From contig NZ_BOVK01000039.1 of the NCBI RefSeq assembly GCF_018403685.1, positions 1 through 64,000 on the forward strand: a stretch of 64,000 nt of DNA. The letters run 5' to 3'. Below are positions 30,136 to 39,117 of this stretch, one piece after another; the stretch's first letter is position 1, and every line of letters begins with the position of its first letter. The position numbers and the translations under genes are program-made. This DNA is from Xylanibacillus composti. Lineage in GTDB: Bacteria > Bacillota > Bacilli > Paenibacillales > K13. The notes below the pieces were generated by a model. The model had not been told where the DNA came from and ran no database searches. It saw only the letters and a list, made by a program, of their open reading frames with translations.

Positions 30136-30584
30136 CCCAGGCGAGGTTAAATGAAAATCTAGAAAAAATCGAAAAAGCGATAACGAACCTCCGTCGAGGG
30201 AAGAATAAACTGACAATCTCGAATATAGCCAAGAAGTCAGGAGTGCCTAGAAGAACGATCTATAATAGGCCTGAACTAAAAGAACGTTGCGACCAGGCAA
30301 TATTGATTCAGGAGGAATTGGAACAAGCATCTAAGGAAGCGGCAGCTGGCACCGAACCAGCTAAATTATACGGCAGCAAATTACTGCAATTTAGATATGA
30401 AAAAGTGAAGAACGAGCTAAAGGAGCAGAAAATAATTAATGCAAAGATTTTAGAAAACAACAGGAAACTGGTTATTGAAAAAGATGAAATGAAAGGAACG
30501 ATCCAAAGGCTGCAAGAGGATAATGAACGGTTGAGGGAGCAATTGCGGCAAGATCAAAAAAATAAGGTGAGAAAAATAAAATAA
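30132..30584 (+). CDS. TnpC-like HTH/coiled-coil protein of the recombinase operon
   Basis: This 150-residue protein overlaps recombinase 3 by 4 bases. The N-terminal third has a helix-turn-helix (LTISNIAKKSGVPRRTIYNRPEL). The C-terminal half is a long charged coiled coil (LQEDNERLREQLRQDQ). This is the layout of TnpC of Tn554 (DUF6262-like), an accessory protein that affects transposition orientation and frequency. Confidence 0.8.
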   Translation: MTQARLNENLEKIEKAITNLRRGKNKLTISNIAKKSGVPRRTIYNRPELKERCDQAILIQEELEQASKEAAAGTEPAKLYGSKLLQFRYEKVKNELKEQKIINAKILENNRKLVIEKDEMKGTIQRLQEDNERLREQLRQDQKNKVRKIK

Positions 30585-30626
30585 TACGGCCCAGTAATTC
30601 AGAAAAACGAAGGGGAGGTGTCTGAT

Positions 30627-30803
30627 TTGATAAGATGGCTAAACCAAAATGAAGGAGCCGTGCTCAAAATAATAAGCGTTATATTTTTAGGGTTTGGCGC
30701 AGGTTTATTTCTCGTTAGCGAATATGTTTGGGCGCTGGAAAGTGGATTGATTGGAGTCTTGATTTATGGAATATACCGACTGTTCAGGGATGTCAGTATA
30801 TAA
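30627..30803 (+). CDS. Small two-helix membrane protein
   Basis: I do not recognise this 58-residue protein. It has two hydrophobic helices (about IISVIFLGFGAGLFLVSEYV and LESGLIGVLIYGIYRLF). I place the start at TTG 30627, 7 bases after GGGGAGGTG. A GTG inside that site would add three residues. It follows the recombinase operon and may be cargo or an accessory gene. Confidence 0.5.
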   Translation: MIRWLNQNEGAVLKIISVIFLGFGAGLFLVSEYVWALESGLIGVLIYGIYRLFRDVSI

Positions 30804-30834
30804 ATAAACAAACCACCTGCAAGTGGTGTGGTCT

Positions 30835-30870
30835 GTAAAAAAGTTACATCGGGTCAAGTTGACTCGATGT
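30835..30870 (-). terminator. Terminator of the TIR-domain gene
   Basis: Read on the minus strand, a near-perfect 25-base hairpin (ACATCG...CGATGT, with inner GTCAA/TTGAC pairing) is followed by AACTTTTTT. It lies between convergent genes and may work in both directions. Confidence 0.7.
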
Positions 30871-30877
30871 CTTGTGG

Positions 30878-32002
30878 CTAAATTTTATATATAATGTCTT
30901 TCTCGACTAATGATTGAAAGAAGTCCTGAATGTCTCGATAAATTATATTTTGGGGAATGAAGGACAATCCAAGAACATAGTGTGCGGCTTTCTGCGACTG
31001 CCATTTATTCAAGTCATATATGGAGAATCTCATATCTTTTTCTCGATAGGAAAAGCTTCCGATACGTTTTTCAGCAAAGCCAAACTCATCTGGGTACATT
31101 GACACGACAGATGCTAGGTGTTCTTCTCGTGTTATATAAGCATATCCATTTCTTAGGCTAAACCTAAGATAAATCCATTCCTTTTCATCAATTAACTGAA
31201 CAAGTTGAACAAAAAGATTAAATGATTTCTCAAAATTATAAGGTGACATTGTAAAAAAGATTTTATCTAGTTCATCCTGCCTGACGGAACCTTTTTCATC
31301 CTGCTTCTTCTTCCCAATTTTATAAACTATTTTTATACCGTAAACAAGTATGCTCTTTTGCTTATCAGAAGACTCATAAGAGTGTTTAACGTTATGATTA
31401 ATGAGGTATGCTGTTATATTCTCGAAAAACCCTTCTACGTTGTATGTAACTTTTCCACCATTTCCATTCCCATACTCCGATAACAACTCGTAATCAACAC
31501 TATCAAAAATATCTCGTAAATCTAGATTATTGAATGATTCATTTTGACAAGAAATCATACTTATATAGTCGTCATCAGAAAACTTCTCTTCAAAGCGATA
31601 GTCAAATTTCTTGTTTATTACAGTAATAAAATTATTTAGTCCGTCGCCGGAAGTAATGTTGAACCCTTGGAGTAAACTTAAAGGCGCCTTCAATAAAGCT
31701 ATGTCAATTCCGATTCCTACAGGAATAACTTCAATGTTTTTTGAGTATGCAAAACCTGCTTCAAAATAAATCCAATTGGTAGCGATTGAATTTGGCGTTA
31801 CAAAAACAAACATTACTGAAGCTTGATTTAGGCCATCTTCAATTTTGTGAACCCAGTTGCTTCCGAATGGTATGCTTTGACCATCGCTCGAAAGAAAAAT
31901 CTCCAATACACCGCCAGTAATGGAATCCAGCTTTGTTTTAATGGCTTGTATCAAGTCTTTGTCTTTACTCGAATGGCTAAAAAAGATCGTTGGTTTGTTC
32001 AT
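30878..32002 (-). CDS. TIR-domain protein, putative anti-phage effector
   Basis: This 374-residue protein has an N-terminal TIR domain (about 1-140): FFSHSSKDKDLI near residue 7, a strand VMFVFVTPNS, and WIYFEAGFAY, where Glu81 fits the catalytic glutamate of NAD-hydrolysing TIR domains. The C-terminal 220 residues match no domain I recognise and might be a sensor. Prokaryotic TIR proteins commonly deplete NAD or make signal nucleotides in abortive phage defence. It is transcribed opposite to the recombinases and hsd genes, with its own AAGGAGA site and terminator. No obvious partner gene adjoins it, so it may act alone. NADase activity is inferred. Confidence 0.75.
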   Translation of the reverse strand: MNKPTIFFSHSSKDKDLIQAIKTKLDSITGGVLEIFLSSDGQSIPFGSNWVHKIEDGLNQASVMFVFVTPNSIATNWIYFEAGFAYSKNIEVIPVGIGIDIALLKAPLSLLQGFNITSGDGLNNFITVINKKFDYRFEEKFSDDDYISMISCQNESFNNLDLRDIFDSVDYELLSEYGNGNGGKVTYNVEGFFENITAYLINHNVKHSYESSDKQKSILVYGIKIVYKIGKKKQDEKGSVRQDELDKIFFTMSPYNFEKSFNLFVQLVQLIDEKEWIYLRFSLRNGYAYITREEHLASVVSMYPDEFGFAEKRIGSFSYREKDMRFSIYDLNKWQSQKAAHYVLGLSFIPQNIIYRDIQDFFQSLVEKDIIYKI

Positions 32003-32234
32003 ATTTTAAGTTCTCCTTAAATGACATAATAATCAACGGCACTTTAATTATAGCATTAAGGGTAAACACTCTCATTTCAAATTGTTTTCTGAGACTTTAA
32101 GCAGGATTGATGTCGTATTTCGTAGAATTCATTAATATAGGACTATATGCTCAAACATTTGTTCTATCACATCATGTTGTCAGTTAAACGTAATTAAAAT
32201 AATGGCATTACTTCACAAAGGAAGGGTAATTAAT

Positions 32235-33797
32235 ATGGCATCAGCAAAAGCAGATATAAACTTTGAAAAGGAACTTTTTGAAGCCGCAAACCGGATGCGT
32301 GCAACCGTCGCTCCGGCTGATTACAAGCATATTGTTCTACCGCTCATCTTCTTGCGCTACCTTTCTTTGCGCTACGACAAACGTCGCAAGGAATTGGAGG
32401 TGCAATTAAGCGACCCCAACAGTCCAATGTATTTCAGTGATGAGGAAATCGTACGTGAAATTCTGGAAGACCGCGACCAATATATTGCTGAGCGCGTTTA
32501 CGTGTTGCCTGAGGAAGCACATTGGTCTTACATAGTGAAAAACGCCAAGCAGCCCAACATTAAAGAAATTCTTGATAACGCCATGAAATTGATCGAAGCC
32601 GAGAATGATGATCTGGTTGGCGTTCTGCCGCGTATCTATCGGAGCACGAACCTTCCAATTGAAAACCTTGCTTCGCTAATCGAAATTTTTTCGCGCGATA
32701 CATTCAGTTCGTCCAGTGACGATGCTGTGGATGTATTAGGACGTGTATTTGAATATTTTATCGGGAATTTTGCTTCGAGCGAAGGCAGCCGCGGTGGTCA
32801 GTTCTTTACGCCGAGTTCCATTGTTGAGCTGTTAGTTGCAATGCTAGAACCAGAATCGGGCACCTTTTTGGACCCTGCCTGTGGTTCAGGTGGCATGTTT
32901 GTCCAATCCCAGCGCTATTCTAAAAACAAATACGCACTTTCGTTCTATGGTCAGGAAAGCGTTGATCTCACCGTACGACTAGGAAAAATGAACGTCCTCA
33001 TGCACGGCATCAACGCCGACATCCGTCTCGGAGATTCGCTCCTCAACGATCAGTATAAGGACCAGCAGTTTGATTTCGTGATCGCGAATCCTCCTTTCAA
33101 TCAAAAATTGTGGGGGGCCGAGAAAATTCAAAAGAACGATCCGAGGCTCATTACGGACTATGACAAGGCCGTAACAGACGGCAACGCGAACTACATGTGG
33201 ATGCAGCACTTCCTGTATCACTTGAAGGATGGAGGGACGGCTGGTTTCGTCATGGCAAACGGAGCGATGACGACGAATAATTCTGGTGAAAAGGATGTTC
33301 GGCAGAAGTTGGTGGATGAGGGGTACATCGATTGTGTTGTACAGTTACCAGAAAAGTTGTTCTTTACGACCGGAATTCCTTGCTGCTTATTCTTCTTGAG
33401 CAAGAACCGTGATGGAGAGAAGGGCTACCGGGCTCGGAAGAACGAGATGCTGTTCATTGACGCACGCAAGAAGGGAGTTATGGTTAGTCGGAAGCAAAGG
33501 GTTCTCACCCAAGAGGATATCGCTGAAATTGCTGCCGCTTACCATACGTTTCGTAGTGTGAATGGCAAGTTTGAAAGTGTTGAAGGATTCTTTAAGGTAG
33601 CGACTATAGAGGAGATTCAGGGTAACGACTATAAGTTGACTCCGGGAATTTATGTTGGAACCGAAGAAACAGAAATTGATGATGTTCCGTTTGAGGAAAA
33701 GATGACGGAATTGATGTGCCGGCTTCAGGAGCAGTTTATAGAGTCGAATAGACTTCAGGAGCGAATTACTCGTAACTTGGAGGCTCTGATTTCATGA
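32235..33797 (+). CDS. hsdM: Type I restriction-modification methyltransferase subunit HsdM
   Basis: HsdM is the N6-adenine methyltransferase of type I systems. I start at ATG 32235 (MASAKADINFEKELFEAANRMR, 520 residues), behind GGAAGGG. The N-terminal HsdM_N helical region reads APADYKHIVLPLIFLRYLSLRYD. SAM motif I is FLDPACGSGGMFVQS and catalytic motif IV is NPPF in VIANPPFNQKLWG. The gene overlaps hsdS by 4 bases, and the operon runs hsdM-hsdS-hsdR. Confidence 0.96.
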   Translation: MASAKADINFEKELFEAANRMRATVAPADYKHIVLPLIFLRYLSLRYDKRRKELEVQLSDPNSPMYFSDEEIVREILEDRDQYIAERVYVLPEEAHWSYIVKNAKQPNIKEILDNAMKLIEAENDDLVGVLPRIYRSTNLPIENLASLIEIFSRDTFSSSSDDAVDVLGRVFEYFIGNFASSEGSRGGQFFTPSSIVELLVAMLEPESGTFLDPACGSGGMFVQSQRYSKNKYALSFYGQESVDLTVRLGKMNVLMHGINADIRLGDSLLNDQYKDQQFDFVIANPPFNQKLWGAEKIQKNDPRLITDYDKAVTDGNANYMWMQHFLYHLKDGGTAGFVMANGAMTTNNSGEKDVRQKLVDEGYIDCVVQLPEKLFFTTGIPCCLFFLSKNRDGEKGYRARKNEMLFIDARKKGVMVSRKQRVLTQEDIAEIAAAYHTFRSVNGKFESVEGFFKVATIEEIQGNDYKLTPGIYVGTEETEIDDVPFEEKMTELMCRLQEQFIESNRLQERITRNLEALIS

Positions 33798-35029
33798 TAA
33801 TGAAAACAATGAAGATAGGTGACCTTACAAATAAAATTGGGAGCGGCGTCACTCCTCGTGGCGGAGAAAAAGTATATCAGTTAGAGGGTACTTCGCTTAT
33901 AAGAAGCCAGAATGTTTATGATTATCAATTCGTGAAAAATGGTCTTGTTTTTATTGGTGAAGATGTAGCAGCTAGAATGAAGGGGGTTGAGATTTACAGA
34001 AATGATGTTTTGATTAATATTACTGGTGATTCCATTGGTAGATGCTGTATTGTGCCGGATGATGCAATACCTGCTAGGGTAAATCAGCATGTATGTATTT
34101 TACGGGCAGACCGATCACGTCTAAACCCGAGATACCTCATGTATTATTTAAATGAGCCTATGAATAAGAATCAACTGCTTAATCAGGCGCACGGTGGGAC
34201 GCGAAAGGCTTTAACAAAGGGGATTCTTGAATCGTTTGAGATAAATGTTCCACCATTGAGTATACAAGAGCGAATAGTTGAAATTCTCGGCTCACTTGAT
34301 GAAAAAATCGAACTAAACCGTCGCATGAACGAGACGTTTGAACAGATGGCGATGGCTTTGTATAAGCATTGGTTTGTGGATTTTGCTCCATTTGAGGAGT
34401 TCATGGATAATGATCTCCCTATTGGTTGGCGATGGGGTACTTTGAACGAAATAAGCTATGTTCATAAGGTACAGGTTGACCCTTCTGAATTAGATGAAAC
34501 GTGCCCATATATAGGCCTTGAACATATGCCCAAGGGAAATGTCACATTGGAAGAATGGGAGAATAGCAATAAAGTTACAAGTCATAAGTTTATGTTTGGT
34601 AAGGGTGACATTCTTTTTGGGAAACTACGCCCTTACTTCAAGAAGGTAGGTGTGGCTCCTATTGATGGGGTTTGTTCCACCGACATTTTAGTTCTAAAGC
34701 CATTAAAAAATGAGTACTTTGGTATGCTGTTTGGTCAAGTTATTCAAGATGCTTTTATCGATTATTGTACGAGTACATCGGGTGGTACTAAAATGCCTCG
34801 TTGCGATTGGAAAGAAATGGCCAAATATAATGTGCCTATTCCGCCTGATTCGATAAGAAATGAATTTAACCAAAAAACCGCTGCTTTTGTGGATCAAATT
34901 GTCGCGAACATTCATGAAAACAGAGCTTTAATTGAAACTCGTAATTACCTACTCCCCCGTCTTCTCTCCGGAGAAATCGAGGTGAGGGCAGCAGAAGAAC
35001 AAGTTGAGGAGGTGTTAGCCGGTGGCTAA
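33794..35029 (+). CDS. hsdS: Type I restriction-modification specificity subunit HsdS
   Basis: HsdS reads the bipartite target sequence for both methylation and cleavage. The 411-residue protein has two target-recognition domains (about 1-135 and 215-350), each followed by a conserved helix: PPLSIQERIVEILGSLDEKIELNRRMNETFEQ, and a C-terminal counterpart around QKTAAFVDQIVANIHENRALIETRNYLLPRLLSGEI. Both halves are intact. It overlaps hsdM and hsdR. The recognition site cannot be read from the sequence. Confidence 0.94.
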   Translation: MIMKTMKIGDLTNKIGSGVTPRGGEKVYQLEGTSLIRSQNVYDYQFVKNGLVFIGEDVAARMKGVEIYRNDVLINITGDSIGRCCIVPDDAIPARVNQHVCILRADRSRLNPRYLMYYLNEPMNKNQLLNQAHGGTRKALTKGILESFEINVPPLSIQERIVEILGSLDEKIELNRRMNETFEQMAMALYKHWFVDFAPFEEFMDNDLPIGWRWGTLNEISYVHKVQVDPSELDETCPYIGLEHMPKGNVTLEEWENSNKVTSHKFMFGKGDILFGKLRPYFKKVGVAPIDGVCSTDILVLKPLKNEYFGMLFGQVIQDAFIDYCTSTSGGTKMPRCDWKEMAKYNVPIPPDSIRNEFNQKTAAFVDQIVANIHENRALIETRNYLLPRLLSGEIEVRAAEEQVEEVLAGG

Positions 35030-38000
35030 CGGACTGTACGAAACGGATTTTGAAGAAGCAACGATCGGTCGTCTAGAGGCCATCGGTTACGAATATACCC
35101 ATGCGATGAACCTGTTCGGTCGTACGTCGCTTAATGAAGTCGTGCTTCGGGACCGTCTGGAAGCATTTCTCAAGAAAACATACCCCGGGATTCCGGCGCA
35201 GCATATCCCTGTGTTAGTTTCGCGTTTTGCCGATCCTGACGGCGTGACATTGCTTCAGCGCAACCAGAGGTTCCACGAGATGCTAGTGAAGGGCATTGAC
35301 TTTTCCTACGAGGAAAAAGGCGAGCAAGTGTTTCACCATGTATATCCGGTGAACTGGGACGAGCCGCTTACGAATAACTTTCTTGTCGTAAACCAACTTT
35401 CGATCGAAGGGAAGATGGCGCGGCGGCCGGACCTTATCATATACGTGAATGGGTTGCCGCTGGTGGTGTTCGAGCTGAAAAGTCCGTATAGCGAGCAGGC
35501 AACGATCGAATATGCCTACAATCAAATCACGAACTACACCTATGACATCGCACAACTATTTAACTACAATGCCTTTGCGGTCATCTCCGACGGTATCCTG
35601 ACGCTCCATGGCATTCCCGGGGCACCGTATGAGTTCTATGCAGCCTGGAAGTCCATCGATGGTAAGGAAGTCGATAACAACATTACGAACTCGATGAGGA
35701 CGCTCATTCAGGGTATGTTTCCAAAGGAACGACTGCTCGATTATATCCGCAACTTCGTTGTGTTCATGAAAGATGGTAATAAGGAAGCAATCAAGATTGG
35801 CGCTAAATATCACCAATATTTCGGCGTTCGGTTTGCCGTTGAACACGCCGTTCGCGCAACTCGACCAGAAGGAGACCGGAAGATTGGGGTCCTATGGCAT
35901 GCCACTGGTTCGGGGAAATCACTTTCTATGTTGTTTTTCTCTGGAATTCTGTCGCGGCATCCAGAGATGGATAACCCGACAATCGTCATCCAAGTGGATC
36001 GCTCGGATCTCGACGGTCAGTTGCACGAGACATTCGTTCAGGGGACGTCCCTGGTCGGGAACGTTCATCATGCAGAGAATGCCAATGAATTGAGGGAACT
36101 ATTGCGCAACGAAGCCGGCCAAATTATCTTTTCGACGATCGAGAAGTTCCGTTTGAAAGATGGAGAAGGTGAGTTCCCAGTATGCTCAGAGCGTCGAAAT
36201 ATTATCGTCATTTCAGACGAAGCTCATCGTACCCAGTATAGTTTTGACGGCTTTGCCGGCAATCTTCGTCGTGCCTTGCCGAATGCTTCACACGTCGGAT
36301 TTACGGGTACGCCGATAACATTTGCGGACCGTAATACGTTTGAATTGTTCGGGAACGTCATTCACATCTACGACATGCAGCAGGCCACGCTAGACGGTGC
36401 AACGCTTCGGATCTACTACGAATCTCGTCTCATACCGCTTGATCTTGAGAACGCAGGTCTCGACGAGGAATTTAAACAAATTGTCAGCCAGGTTGGGGAT
36501 GGAAAATGGGATGAACAGCGCGCTAAATGGGCGGCGCTAGAGAAGGTCGTCGGTACGTCCGAGAGGTTGGAGACGCTCGCCAAGGATATTGTAGGGCACT
36601 TCCCAAAGGCGGCTTCCCCTGAGGCAAAGGGCATGATCGTTTGCATGAGCCGTGAAATATGCGTTCGACTCTACGAGAAAATGCGTAAAATAGACGGCTG
36701 TCCGTCGATTGAAATTGTTATGACCGGTGACATTGACAAAGACCCGCCAAGTTGGCGCCAAAAGCAGCCAGGAAGTGAGTTCTCTCATATCAAGTCCAAG
36801 GAAGAGCAGGAGAGCGTAAAAGCAAAGCTACGAGATCCGAATGACCCTCTTAAGTTCGTAATCGTACGGGATATGTGGCTCACGGGTACCGACATCCCGC
36901 CACTAACTTACTTGTACGTCGATAAACCAATTAAAGGTCACGGCTTAATCCAGGCTATTGCCCGAGTAAACCGCGTTTACCCCGGTAAAACCGGTGGTGT
37001 TGTCATCGATTATATCGGCATCGCCGAAGCACTGAAAGAGGCAACGCATCGCTATACACAAGGCGGCGGTAAAGGAAAGCCGGCTGGGAGCATCGAGGAC
37101 GAGGCGGTGCCAATCTTCTTCGAGGCGCTCGAAGCGGTACGCGCCTTAATCCCGCCAGACATCGACATTACAGATTGGCGGGCTAAGCCGAAGGTTGAGC
37201 GTGAAGATTGGATTGCGGACTTTGTAGGCTTTTTGATGGGGCCAGACGAGGACACTTACCTGAATGCTCAGGCCAAGCTGGATAAAGCTTATCAACTTGT
37301 GAAGCACTTGCCAGCTGTAATCCCCCACGCGAATGAGGTGCTGCTCTATGAAATTGCTGCGATTCAGATCAAAAAGTTTAAAATCGCTGGCGACCCGGAT
37401 GACAAGCCTAAGAACATCGAGGAAGAACTGAAGAAATTGATCGACCGTAGCATAGGCGCTCGTGAAGAGGCCGTTGATTTGTTCGAGAAGGCTGGATTGG
37501 AGAAGCCGGACATCTCGATCCTAGACGAAGCATTCCTAGCCGATTTCGAGCAAAAACCGCACGTCGATCTGCGTCTGAAATTGCTTCAGAAGTTATTGGA
37601 GGAAGAGATCTTTTACTTGGTGAAGCAAAAAAATGCACTCGGAAAAGAATTAAGCAAACTGCTTGAGAAGACGATAAACGATTATCATAATCGAGTTATT
37701 ACAGCAACCGCCGTGGCACAAATGATGGTCGAGGCAAAGAAGAAAATGGACGAAGAGCGCAAAAAGAAAGAGGCGCTGGGGCTGTCTGATGAGGAAATGG
37801 CCTTTTATTACATTATTGAGAATATGGGTAATAATGCTTTCACCAATGAGTTTATTTCAGGTTTGATTCGCAAAGTGGTCGCGGCAATGAAAAAGGAATT
37901 TCAAATCGACTGGACGAATCCGCATCGCGCTGATGTCTTGGCAAAGGTTAGCAATGCAGTGAAAATGGTGCTTATTCGGGAGAAGATAAAGGGCGAGCAG

Positions 38001-38072
38001 CTGCGGTTCCTAACGAATGCGATCATTGATCAGGCAAAAGAAAAATATAAGGATTGGCCAATTGAGGCGTAG
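35022..38072 (+). CDS. hsdR: Type I restriction endonuclease subunit HsdR
   Basis: HsdR is the ATP-dependent translocase and nuclease of the complex. It has 1016 residues from GTG 35022, overlapping hsdS by 8 bases. The PD-ExK nuclease motif is VFELKSPYS near residue 150. The SF2 helicase motor shows Walker A WHATGSGKSLSM, motif II SDEAHRTQYS and motif III GFTGTPI. A long helical C-terminus binds HsdM/HsdS. No frameshift is seen, so the system looks complete and active. A strong terminator follows. Confidence 0.96.
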   Translation: MANGLYETDFEEATIGRLEAIGYEYTHAMNLFGRTSLNEVVLRDRLEAFLKKTYPGIPAQHIPVLVSRFADPDGVTLLQRNQRFHEMLVKGIDFSYEEKGEQVFHHVYPVNWDEPLTNNFLVVNQLSIEGKMARRPDLIIYVNGLPLVVFELKSPYSEQATIEYAYNQITNYTYDIAQLFNYNAFAVISDGILTLHGIPGAPYEFYAAWKSIDGKEVDNNITNSMRTLIQGMFPKERLLDYIRNFVVFMKDGNKEAIKIGAKYHQYFGVRFAVEHAVRATRPEGDRKIGVLWHATGSGKSLSMLFFSGILSRHPEMDNPTIVIQVDRSDLDGQLHETFVQGTSLVGNVHHAENANELRELLRNEAGQIIFSTIEKFRLKDGEGEFPVCSERRNIIVISDEAHRTQYSFDGFAGNLRRALPNASHVGFTGTPITFADRNTFELFGNVIHIYDMQQATLDGATLRIYYESRLIPLDLENAGLDEEFKQIVSQVGDGKWDEQRAKWAALEKVVGTSERLETLAKDIVGHFPKAASPEAKGMIVCMSREICVRLYEKMRKIDGCPSIEIVMTGDIDKDPPSWRQKQPGSEFSHIKSKEEQESVKAKLRDPNDPLKFVIVRDMWLTGTDIPPLTYLYVDKPIKGHGLIQAIARVNRVYPGKTGGVVIDYIGIAEALKEATHRYTQGGGKGKPAGSIEDEAVPIFFEALEAVRALIPPDIDITDWRAKPKVEREDWIADFVGFLMGPDEDTYLNAQAKLDKAYQLVKHLPAVIPHANEVLLYEIAAIQIKKFKIAGDPDDKPKNIEEELKKLIDRSIGAREEAVDLFEKAGLEKPDISILDEAFLADFEQKPHVDLRLKLLQKLLEEEIFYLVKQKNALGKELSKLLEKTINDYHNRVITATAVAQMMVEAKKKMDEERKKKEALGLSDEEMAFYYIIENMGNNAFTNEFISGLIRKVVAAMKKEFQIDWTNPHRADVLAKVSNAVKMVLIREKIKGEQLRFLTNAIIDQAKEKYKDWPIEA

Positions 38073-38130
38073 AGGGAAATACCTGACGGTTCTTACCTCT
38101 AGGGTGTCTACGAGAGAAGTAATGGTCGTC

Positions 38131-38167
38131 AAAGGGGCAGTTATAAAAACTCTGCTCCTTTTTATTT
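38131..38167 (+). terminator. Terminator of the hsd operon
   Basis: AAAGGGGCAG and CTGCTCCTTT form a 10-bp stem with one G-T pair and an 11-base loop, followed by TTTTTATTTT. Confidence 0.8.
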
Positions 38168-38191
38168 TACCAAGAATCGGGGGTTTTAAGG

Positions 38192-39111
38192 ATGACCGAG
38201 GAACAATCTCTGGTGCTGTCTCGTGAACAGATCTATAACGAGGTGTGGGAGTTGTCGCTTGCCGGTGTTGCTAGGAAATATAGCATATCGTACGGCCTTA
38301 TATATAAACTTTGTAAAGAAGCTAACGTGCCCATACCTCCCTCGGGGTATTGGACGAAGTTAAATTTCGAAAAGCCGGTATCGAAAACACCTCTTCCAGA
38401 ATCAACAATAAATGAAGTTGCTATTCCTCGTGCGAAAACGCCGCGGATAAGAGTAGAGAAAATCGAAAAGGGTATGTCAACTATTTCAGAAGCAAAAATT
38501 GAGGCTACTCAGCAGGAAGAAGAAGCGGTAAACAATGCTAATGCCAGTCCTGATGACGTCTTAAAAGAAGGGATGGATACTGGCGCATTGTCACTATCCA
38601 AATCTAGTAATACCGCAAAACATATCGAAAATCGATCCAATTCTGAAATCGTTCGCATGAGTTCTTTAGAAAAGTTGACATTCCTCCTCGAGGCTGAAAG
38701 GAACAAAGTTTTTGATATAGCGAATCAGATACAAATACCGCATGAAAAGGCCAGGCTACACCCTAAGATTGTTGCATATAAAAATGTTGTCATTGAATGG
38801 AACAAAAGTGATAAAAAAGAAGTGGGCGCTCAACGAAGCCCTCAGAACTACAGCTCGTATAGGTCCCGTCCTCATTTTTAGCAGGCGTGATTTCGAAAGA
38901 GACGCTTCCGCGTGTTTACAGAATCCTTGGGGCACTTATTCAAGCTATAGAACGGTTGGGAGGCTCAGTGACGGATTCTCTCACATTTATTGTTCGGAAT
39001 GAGTCGGTATCGCTAGAGATATATGAAATGCAGGACAAAGTCGATCATGTTATTACGAGGTCAGAGGAAAATCAACTCCGTAAATATGAGGAAGATAAGA
39101 AACGCTACTCT
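38192..39111 (+). pseudogene. HTH-type hypothetical protein, 5' part (frameshifted, split by IS66)
   Basis: The first 229 codons begin MTEEQSLVLSREQIYNEVWE with an HTH-like segment (LAGVARKYSISYGLIYKLCK) and PIPPSGYW. I recognise this as a family of uncharacterised proteins often found beside type I restriction genes. The frame stops at 38881 in a run of five T (CATTTTTAG). Adding one T restores LAGVISKETLPRVYRIL and reading continues to KKRYS at 39111. There an IS66 element with an 8-bp duplication (GCTACTCT) interrupts the gene. The rest lies at 43787-44258. Confidence 0.8.
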
Positions 39112-39117
39112 GTAAGC

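Noticed and set aside
38742-39002. 86-codon frame overlapping the frameshifted HTH gene
   Set aside because: Restoring one T in the T run gives a continuous protein in another frame, so this frame is an artefact of the lesion.
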